64,000 nucleotides of DNA from Fodinicurvata sediminis DSM 21159 (GTDB lineage: Bacteria > Pseudomonadota > Alphaproteobacteria > Kiloniellales > DSM-21159), in NCBI RefSeq assembly GCF_000420625.1, contig NZ_ATVH01000011.1, positions 186,001-250,000 of the forward strand. Direction: 5' to 3'. The translations under genes and the position numbers were made by a program. The notes under the pieces were generated by a model. It was not told the origin of the DNA. It saw only the letters and a list, made by a program, of their open reading frames with translations, and did not search any database. Shown here piece after piece: positions 56,194 through 62,501 of this stretch. Numbering within the stretch: the stretch's first letter is position 1; every line of letters begins with the position of its first letter.

Positions 56194-57096
56194 GTGAAAG
56201 CTACCGTTTTCATCCATACAAATCATCGCCAGATGATTGGCGCACTGGTGGCTCAGCACACCATGAAGCGCAACTCGAAGAATCCGGACAAGTTTGACGT
56301 CCAGATCATTCATACCAAGGACTATCCTTTCCTTAAGGAAAAGGAAGGTCAGGAATTCCTGCGCGACGGCTATACACGTCCTTGGCGGTATGAAGACTTG
56401 CAGTCCTTTACGCCCCTTCGGTTCATGCCACCGGAACTGATGAACTACGAAGGCCGCGCCGTGATCATGGATCCTGATATCTTCGCTGTGGGTGACATCT
56501 GGGAGCTGCTGTCACGGGACATGGGCGATCATGCCATCATGTGCCGAGCCCGCTCCGGTGCCAAAGGCCGCGAAGGGTGCATGGCAAGCTCAGTCATGCT
56601 GCTCGACTGCGCCAAGCTGACCCATTGGAAATGCGAGGAACAGTTCAACAAGCTCTTCACGGGCGAATTGGATTACATGGACTGGATCTGCCTGCGCACC
56701 GAATCACGGGACAGCATTGGCCTGCTGGAGCCTTATTGGAACGATTTCGATCGCCTGAAAGAGGATACCAGGCTGCTGCACAATACCCGCCGCCTGACGC
56801 AGCCCTGGAAAACTGGGCTGCCAATCGATTTTACGCCGGCCGACAAGTCACGGCGTTTTCCCATCATCGGCTGGCTTATGCGTTGGCGCCGCAAGCTTTT
56901 TGGTGAACATGCTTTGTTGGGACGCTATCTGAGACATCCGGACCGCAATCAGGAGCGTTTCTTCTTTGCCATGCTCAAGGAGTGCATGGATGAAGGTATC
57001 GTGACGGAGGAAATGATCCGCCAGGAGATGGAGCGAAACCATGTCCGGCATGACGCCTTCGAGGTGATGGAGCGCACCCCCAAGATGGCAGCCTGA
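56194..57096 (+). CDS. GT8-like putative glycosyltransferase, copy 2
   Basis: This 300-residue cytoplasmic protein is a close paralogue of the gene at 25714 (79 of 108 identical residues over positions 3-110 by hand alignment). DPD at 93-95 in VIMDPDIFAVGD and LLHNTRRLTQPWKTG at 194-208 suggest GT-A, family-8-like chemistry. The C-terminal third differs more: a basic WLMRWRRKLFGEH segment could contact membrane or the acceptor. The start is GTG with AGGAG 11 bases upstream. It follows the sulfotransferase gene and converges on ELM1 copy 2. I do not recognise a specific function. Confidence 0.7.
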   Translation: MKATVFIHTNHRQMIGALVAQHTMKRNSKNPDKFDVQIIHTKDYPFLKEKEGQEFLRDGYTRPWRYEDLQSFTPLRFMPPELMNYEGRAVIMDPDIFAVGDIWELLSRDMGDHAIMCRARSGAKGREGCMASSVMLLDCAKLTHWKCEEQFNKLFTGELDYMDWICLRTESRDSIGLLEPYWNDFDRLKEDTRLLHNTRRLTQPWKTGLPIDFTPADKSRRFPIIGWLMRWRRKLFGEHALLGRYLRHPDRNQERFFFAMLKECMDEGIVTEEMIRQEMERNHVRHDAFEVMERTPKMAA

Positions 57097-57122
57097 TAAA
57101 CAGTAGGTTTGCCGGTCCTGCT

Positions 57123-57149
57123 AAAAGCCCCCGTTTTCGGGGGCTTTTT
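57123..57149. terminator. Bidirectional Rho-independent terminator
   Basis: AAAAGCCCCCG (57123-57133) pairs perfectly with CGGGGGCTTTT (57138-57148) around TTTT, with runs of T on both strands. It lies between the convergent GT8-like and ELM1-family genes and can serve both. Confidence 0.9.
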
Positions 57150-57150
57150 A

Positions 57151-58296
57151 CTATTCCGCTTTTCCTGTCGTATGCTGTGGAAACAGCGCGTGAACACGCT
57201 CCACAGCACGGGAAATGTCTTCAAGCGGCGGAGGCGCCTCCAGCGGATGGCCTTCCCCTAGCCAAGCCGCGCGGCCACTGGATATCAGGTAGTCGTGAAT
57301 AATCCGGATATCACGCGTGATACGATTGGGCCCTAAATGCATACCTGAAAGGTAGACAAAGGCGCGAAAATCAAATCCGTCTCTTGGTTTCTTTAGATAT
57401 TTGTCGAGAAATTTGGGTTTTCCTGGCAACTGTCGGCGCATGGCCCGCCACCCCTGCCCCAGATCGAACAGGTAAACCGGTTTTCCTGTGGCACAGGCCT
57501 CCGTCATCATCGAAACACTGTCGGCGGTTACAATGATCCGACTGGCAAGTCCAAGAAAGGCAAAGTAGGGATTGTCTTCTGCGTCGGGACGCCATTGATA
57601 GAAGTGACAAGGCACGTCAATCGCATCTTTCAGAACTTGGATGGTATCAGGTCGCGTACGTGCACTGGTCGTAACAAGCAGAGAGGCCCCATACTGACGC
57701 GCAAGCTTACTGGCCTGCTTTCCAAGCCTCTGTGCTGCCTCCCGGTCATAGCTGTAGGGTCCACTGTTTCCGCCAACGATAACGGCAATATAAGGGGGCG
57801 GCGTATCCTGGAGTTTCCCTTTCCAGGCTTCTGCATCGCCATCAAGACGCGTCTGCGAAACCCTGTGCAGAGGAGTCTTGTTCTGCAGAATATGCGGATG
57901 CTGAGGCAAGCGATATTGAGGCGTTGTGATGATCAGGTCAAAGCGCTCAAAATTTGCCCAGGGACGCCCGATATGAATCAGGCGCACGTACTTTTCCGCT
58001 TTAGCCTGTTCCTGGATCCATCGGCAAATCGGCTCATTGCGCCGCCCAGCTGAAATGACGAGATCCGGCCACGGAGGTTCAAGCTGGCTTGATCGTGACG
58101 GTATGGTCCCTGACAGGGTTGGACCGTGCGTCAGGTTGACCAGGAGCTCATAGCTTTTGTAGACGAATCGTCGAATCTCATACGGCCAGCCAAGCGCTTC
58201 AGCCAGAGCCAATACCTGTGAGTTGTCCCCCGCCCGATGCCCCATCATGAGCCAGACGGATGGCACCTTGTTCTTTGAAGGCTCAATATCGCTCAA
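57151..58296 (-). CDS. ELM1-family (COG3660) protein, copy 2
   Basis: This 381-residue paralogue of the gene at 24518 shares WLMMGHRAGDNSQVLALAEALGWP, PPWPDLVISAGRR, HIGRPWANFERFDLI, TPQYRLP, AVIVGGNSGPYSYD, YQWRPDAEDNPYFAFLG and VTADSVSMMTEAC. It is more diverged from copy 1 than the GT8-like pair is from each other. It has no signal peptide. The best start is TTG at 58296 but no convincing ribosome binding site supports it; GTG at 58266 is possible. Here the ELM1 gene converges on the GT8-like gene and does not precede it, so the pair was reorganised after duplication or acquired twice. Confidence 0.83.
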   Translation of the reverse strand: MSDIEPSKNKVPSVWLMMGHRAGDNSQVLALAEALGWPYEIRRFVYKSYELLVNLTHGPTLSGTIPSRSSQLEPPWPDLVISAGRRNEPICRWIQEQAKAEKYVRLIHIGRPWANFERFDLIITTPQYRLPQHPHILQNKTPLHRVSQTRLDGDAEAWKGKLQDTPPPYIAVIVGGNSGPYSYDREAAQRLGKQASKLARQYGASLLVTTSARTRPDTIQVLKDAIDVPCHFYQWRPDAEDNPYFAFLGLASRIIVTADSVSMMTEACATGKPVYLFDLGQGWRAMRRQLPGKPKFLDKYLKKPRDGFDFRAFVYLSGMHLGPNRITRDIRIIHDYLISSGRAAWLGEGHPLEAPPPLEDISRAVERVHALFPQHTTGKAE

Positions 58297-58476
58297 AACC
58301 GATCACTTTGCCCATTTCAGGAATTTCACGCTTATCCGGCACGGCCGGTAGCTTCCGATTACTGGACTGGCGTACTTCAGTCAAACACTGCTGTACGCCT
58401 CGATTTTGGTTTGATCGGAAAAGGAGACAGGCGCTGAGATAATCGTGCACACTGTCATTCGCACCTGTATAGCTAC

Positions 58477-58713
58477 TCAGTTGCCAACCCGGACATCATC
58501 CTCGCTGGTCAAATACCCCACTGCAGCACCAGCCGCTCCACCAATCAGAGCTCCTGTAACGAGGCTTCCTCCTGCAAGAGCGCCAATTGCAGCCCCCCCT
58601 GCACTGCCGATGGCACCGCCGCTCAATGTTCGCTGTGTTTTGTTATCCATGCCTGAACAGCCAGCCAGAGTCAGTACGGCAACAATGACTGCAATGTACC
58701 TTGCAGAAGTCAT
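58477..58713 (-). CDS. Small glycine-zipper lipoprotein
   Basis: This 78-residue outer-membrane-type lipoprotein has a signal ending LTLAGC, then a segment rich in GxxxG (GGAIGSAGGAAIGALAGGSLVTGALIGGAAGAAVGYL) that marks the YMGG/glycine-zipper group. Function is unknown; such proteins often affect envelope integrity. ATG 58713 has GGGGGA seven bases upstream. The 180-bp gap to the ELM1 gene (58297-58476) holds no other gene that I see. Confidence 0.82.
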   Translation of the reverse strand: MTSARYIAVIVAVLTLAGCSGMDNKTQRTLSGGAIGSAGGAAIGALAGGSLVTGALIGGAAGAAVGYLTSEDDVRVGN

Positions 58714-58781
58714 CCTATATTCCCCCATAATTCAGAGATTTTCGTGATTTAGTCATCCGATAAGCTATAGCAATCGCTTGA

Positions 58782-59285
58782 TTAACCCAAGGCGCGCACT
58801 CGGTGAAGTGAGGAATGCTGATGGGGCGCATCTGCTTTCCGAGGGCGCTCGTACGCACGGCAAGACGCCACCAGCAGCAGTAGATCGTTCGCACTGGACA
58901 GCTCGTCGGTTCTGCCCTCGATACTGTCTAAGGAAAAGGGTTGCCATGGCTTGTCAGGCTTATGCCGGGAAAGCTCATCCTGAACGACCCGCATAAAGCT
59001 CTCCTTCTGAAGAGCTTCCTCACCAACATCCAGTAGCCCAAGACTGCTTCCCTTTAGCCGAATGGCACAGCCTTGCAAGGACAAGGCATCCACTACCCCC
59101 GTCAACGCTGCTTCGTTGATCTCTTCACTGAAGGTCAGGACATGGAACCGGTAGCTTACCCGGAAATTCCGGAGCCGTGTCAGGGTCTCCTGTAAACGCA
59201 GGACATCGGAATCAGGGCCAGATATTTCCCTTGCGGGGCGATGTGCGCGCAGATTACTGAATTCTACCGTTTGAAGAGGGGACAT
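58782..59285 (-). CDS. Uncharacterised 167-residue protein
   Basis: I do not recognise this protein. It is soluble, with no signal peptide or membrane segment, and has a mixed composition with a compact core (SYRFHVLTFSEEINEAALTGVVDALSLQGCAIRLKGSSLGLLDVG) that looks like alternating strand and helix. The C-terminal 50 residues look disordered and basic. It follows the histidine kinase gene by 124 bp on the same strand and precedes the glycine-zipper lipoprotein, so it may be part of the signalling operon. The ATG has no clear ribosome binding site. Confidence 0.55.
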   Translation of the reverse strand: MSPLQTVEFSNLRAHRPAREISGPDSDVLRLQETLTRLRNFRVSYRFHVLTFSEEINEAALTGVVDALSLQGCAIRLKGSSLGLLDVGEEALQKESFMRVVQDELSRHKPDKPWQPFSLDSIEGRTDELSSANDLLLLVASCRAYERPRKADAPHQHSSLHRVRALG

Positions 59286-59409
59286 GGGCGAGTTCTCGAC
59301 TCAAGCTGAAACCTGAGTGAGATTAAGCCTCAAGAGTGAGGCAGGTCAGAGGCAAGGTTGTGACAAGAATGGCGCGTCAGGCCAATTCATCCCTGCAAGA
59401 ATTGTGAAA

Positions 59410-60918
59410 TCACGCCGCCAATGGCAGTTCTATACGCATACAGAGTCCGCCTTCATCACGGTTTCGTGCCCAAACACTGCCTCCTATCGCCTCGACATTC
59501 CTGCGGACCACCCATAGACCAATGCCGAAATTCGGTAATTTGACAGAGGCTTGCGGCAAGGCAGAGGGATTTGCTCCCGGACGATGGGAATAATTCCTTT
59601 CGAATATCCTTTCCAGATTCTCCGGCGGAACACCCGGGCCCTCATCTTCAACTGTCAGCACGGCCTTGCCATTCTCGCTGTAAAGGTGAACTCGAATCGT
59701 ACCGTTTTCCGGAGAGAAACTGATGGCATTGTCGATGAGGTTCTCGGCAACGGTTTCCAGCAATTCCGCACCACCCAGAACTTCCATTCCATCAGAAATG
59801 CTTGATTTCACAACGGTTACCTGCCCCTCGGCACCCTCAACATAGGGAGAAAGCAGGGTTTGCATGAGTGCAGACAGGTCAATCCGCTCACGTGGTGGGT
59901 TCAGTAGTTCAGCGACCGTCTCTTCCATACGGCGAGCCGCACCAACCAGGCTGTCCAGGCGAGTTACCGATTGTTCGACCACCTCCAGTGCACGTTTACC
60001 CTTTGTGTTCTCTGGCGGAATAGCCCGCCGCAGAGGTTCCGTTGCCTGGGAGATTACGGCAATCGGCGCCTTCAAGGCATGCGCATTTTCTTCTGCTGCA
60101 TCACGTATGTCTTTTGCCGATTTCTGCAGTGTGTTGACCATTCGATCAAATTCACGCGCGACTTCAGAAAGTTCCGGCACGCGATTGAGGCTGGAAAAGG
60201 ATAGCGATGGTGCCCCGTGAGAGCGGATCTGGTTTGCCAACAGGGCAAACTTGCGCAAGCTGCCCCACAGGCCAAGGAAGATTGCCATGACCACGATTGC
60301 CATCAGCAGGTATATGGCGGCGGCAACACGCACCTCAGGCATCTGCCAATAGGGCCGCCCCAGGGAAGAGCGCAGCAGCTCGGACGTCGCATGCGAAGTT
60401 ATGATCGCCCAGCAGCCCTTCGGAGCATTGACCGGGGTGATGGAGGTCAGGAACTCCTCTCCCCCTTCAGGCGTTCGGTAGCGTACGGAGAGAGGTTGCT
60501 GCCCCCGGCAGGTATCTTCCAGTTTTCCAAGAATATCCGGCGTGACCAGTTGTTCCAGTTCCTCTTCGAGTTGCTCGGCCGGCTGAGATTGAGAAGTCGC
60601 TACGTAGTAGAAGCTGTCATACCCCTCCTCGCCCTCTGGACGGAACAGCAAGCGTACACGCATACCGCGCACACCCAGATCGGAAAGCGTTTCGTGAAGG
60701 ACCATTGCATCCTGGCCTTCAAAGCGTTCGAGAAAGGGGCGTAGACTGCGTCCTACCAGCCAACCTTGTTCCTGAACACTCCGCAGCAACAGGGTCGCAC
60801 GCTCTTGATCCGCAAGCTTCAATTGGCCGTATATTATGACCGGAACGGAAATGAAGATGACCAATAGTAAGAGGAACTTTGCGGCCAGCGAGCGCGGTAT
60901 CCGGGTGAGTGGGCGCAA
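59410..60918 (-). CDS. Sensor histidine kinase with divergent H-box
   Basis: This is an inner-membrane sensor kinase of 502 residues. It has two membrane helices (about 13-30 and 200-220) with a periplasmic domain of about 165 residues, a HAMP-like region, and HisKA with His280 in ENAHALKAPIAVI, where the usual HELRTPL reads HALKAPI. HATPase_c follows with LIDNAISFSPENG, DEGPGV and an extended G2-loop region. TTG at 60918 is the start, supported by AGAGG six bases upstream. It lies 9 bp after the response regulator gene. The kinase type resembles ChvG-like and PhoQ-like sensors but I cannot name the signal. Confidence 0.9.
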   Translation of the reverse strand: MRPLTRIPRSLAAKFLLLLVIFISVPVIIYGQLKLADQERATLLLRSVQEQGWLVGRSLRPFLERFEGQDAMVLHETLSDLGVRGMRVRLLFRPEGEEGYDSFYYVATSQSQPAEQLEEELEQLVTPDILGKLEDTCRGQQPLSVRYRTPEGGEEFLTSITPVNAPKGCWAIITSHATSELLRSSLGRPYWQMPEVRVAAAIYLLMAIVVMAIFLGLWGSLRKFALLANQIRSHGAPSLSFSSLNRVPELSEVAREFDRMVNTLQKSAKDIRDAAEENAHALKAPIAVISQATEPLRRAIPPENTKGKRALEVVEQSVTRLDSLVGAARRMEETVAELLNPPRERIDLSALMQTLLSPYVEGAEGQVTVVKSSISDGMEVLGGAELLETVAENLIDNAISFSPENGTIRVHLYSENGKAVLTVEDEGPGVPPENLERIFERNYSHRPGANPSALPQASVKLPNFGIGLWVVRRNVEAIGGSVWARNRDEGGLCMRIELPLAA

Positions 60919-60927
60919 GACGACCTC

Positions 60928-61698
60928 TTACTGCTCGGTCGTGCGCCAGCGGTAGCCAAATCCCGGGTAGTTCTCAATTTCATCGAATTCTGAGTGCAGC
61001 TCCCGGAATTTCTGGCGGATGCGCTTCATGAAAGTTCGTACGTTTGCGCGATAGCCTTCTGGCCCGGCGCCCGCAAGGAACCCTTGACCGTGAACCAGAT
61101 CATAGATTTCCCGGTAAGTAACATCCTGTCCTGCGCGTTGCAGCAGCAAGTGAACAATCTTGAATTCTGTAAGACTCAGATTGACGCGTTCACCACGCCA
61201 AAAAGCTCGACTGCTGTCCAGGCGAAGTTCCAGTTCCCCTTGGCGTATAACATCCTGATTCTGAGCGTCACCCGCGTCATCTTCGCTTCCCTGGCGCGTT
61301 TTGCTGCCAGAGAGAATAAGATCTATACGCTTGTGCAGAATGGCAAAACTGCGTGACTTCTCTACGAAATCGACTGCACCACTCAACAAGGCAGCTTCCT
61401 CGTAAATCTGTTCGCTGAGTGCCGTCAGGAAGATGACGGGCATCTCGTGCCCTTCCTCACGCATGCGTTTCAAGACCTCGATTCCATTCATTTCCGGCAT
61501 GCGCCAGTCGAGGAGAATGAGATCCGGTGAGCCACTGTTATCCAGCCATTCGAAAAAGGGTCTGCCGGCCTCGAACATCTCTACGGAATAACCCGCTTCC
61601 TTCAGGTTCTCTGACAAGGTTTCTCGAAACAACGGATCGTCATCCACAACGGCAATCTCTATGTTTCGAGTGTCTTGCACGGTCTCTATGCTACCCAT
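60928..61698 (-). CDS. OmpR-family response regulator
   Basis: This DNA-binding regulator of 256 residues has a receiver domain with Asp64 as phosphoacceptor (LLDWRMPEMNG), acidic pocket DDD at 19-21, and Lys in FVEKSRS. After a linker of about 35 residues rich in Asp/Glu/Gln comes a winged-helix trans_reg_C domain with LSLTEFKIVHLLL and RANVRTFMKRIRQKF. ATG 61698 has GGGAG eight bases upstream and overlaps the upstream lipoprotein gene by 8 bp, showing cotranscription. The partner is the kinase gene downstream. Confidence 0.93.
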   Translation of the reverse strand: MGSIETVQDTRNIEIAVVDDDPLFRETLSENLKEAGYSVEMFEAGRPFFEWLDNSGSPDLILLDWRMPEMNGIEVLKRMREEGHEMPVIFLTALSEQIYEEAALLSGAVDFVEKSRSFAILHKRIDLILSGSKTRQGSEDDAGDAQNQDVIRQGELELRLDSSRAFWRGERVNLSLTEFKIVHLLLQRAGQDVTYREIYDLVHGQGFLAGAGPEGYRANVRTFMKRIRQKFRELHSEFDEIENYPGFGYRWRTTEQ

Positions 61699-62137
61699 TT
61701 CGATAACTCCCAAGCTCTTGCAGGCAGATCTCCATGGTTGTGTCTCCTGAGGGGACAACTTCATAGGTAAGAGCCTGCAACCTTCGATCGCGCAAAGAAG
61801 GATAGAAATACAGCTTCAATTCACAGTTTGCTCGCTGATAATTCCAGACAGTAGCTGGCGCTTCTCTTCTGACATCAAGCGGCGGCCCCAACTGTCCCAG
61901 CATCTCTTCTTCGCTCAGTCCAACCAACTCATCGGGGTTCAATGGAGATACCGGTTTTCTGGGGCCAGGTGATTCCGGGGAACTCCGTGCAGGCGCAGAA
62001 ACCTCTTCTCCCGGATCCGTTGCGGATGGGCTGGTGCTGGGAGCTGTGTCGCTGGTTTCAGAATCCTGCCACGGCAAAGCTTCACAGCCGCCAAGCAGCG
62101 CCGCAGCTAGGAGTATCGTGCTTGTTCGCAAAGCCAT
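61691..62137 (-). CDS. Lipoprotein of unknown function in HK/RR operon
   Basis: This 148-residue protein has a lipoprotein signal (LLAAALLGGC, Cys18), a Pro/Ser/Thr-rich linker to about residue 65, and a compact C-terminal domain with GLSEEEMLGQLGPPLDVRREAPATVWNY and a pair of cysteines. The C-terminal module resembles SmpA/OmlA-like folds that check motif-level envelope assembly, but I cannot assign it. It is the first gene of the operon with the response regulator and kinase, so it may modulate the sensor from the periplasm. Confidence 0.75.
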   Translation of the reverse strand: MALRTSTILLAAALLGGCEALPWQDSETSDTAPSTSPSATDPGEEVSAPARSSPESPGPRKPVSPLNPDELVGLSEEEMLGQLGPPLDVRREAPATVWNYQRANCELKLYFYPSLRDRRLQALTYEVVPSGDTTMEICLQELGSYRNG

Positions 62138-62501
62138 GATGAAGGTCTGAAAGCCGTCCTGGAGTTGTGTTTCGCTTACAGTTTATCGCAAGTAGGCATT
62201 ATTACGAGGTTTTTCCAGAGACCAGGCAATCAGCCTTGAGTTTGTGTCACTGCCCTACCCTCGGGAAAAACATGCCGCAATACATTATACGACTAATGTG
62301 CTGTGACATATAGAGGGCATTCAGGGGATGCATTTTGCCACTTGAGGGAAAGGTGAATTGCATCCGGGAATGGACCAAGGTTATTTTCAGGTTACAGGAG
62401 TGAAGATATTCTAAGTATCGGTTGATCCACCCTCGACAGAAAGCCGGCTCAGGCAGGCCTCTCTTCATCCCAACAGGATAACGACAACCACAGGAGACAC
62501 T
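62138..62501. promoter_or_regulatory. Divergent intergenic region, lipoprotein operon / SLC13
   Basis: This 364-bp gap separates divergent genes and presumably contains both promoters. Apart from AGGAG at 62492-62496 before the SLC13 start I recognise no operator, RNA or repeat in it. The open frames that cross it on the minus strand have no homology that I recognise. Confidence 0.4.
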
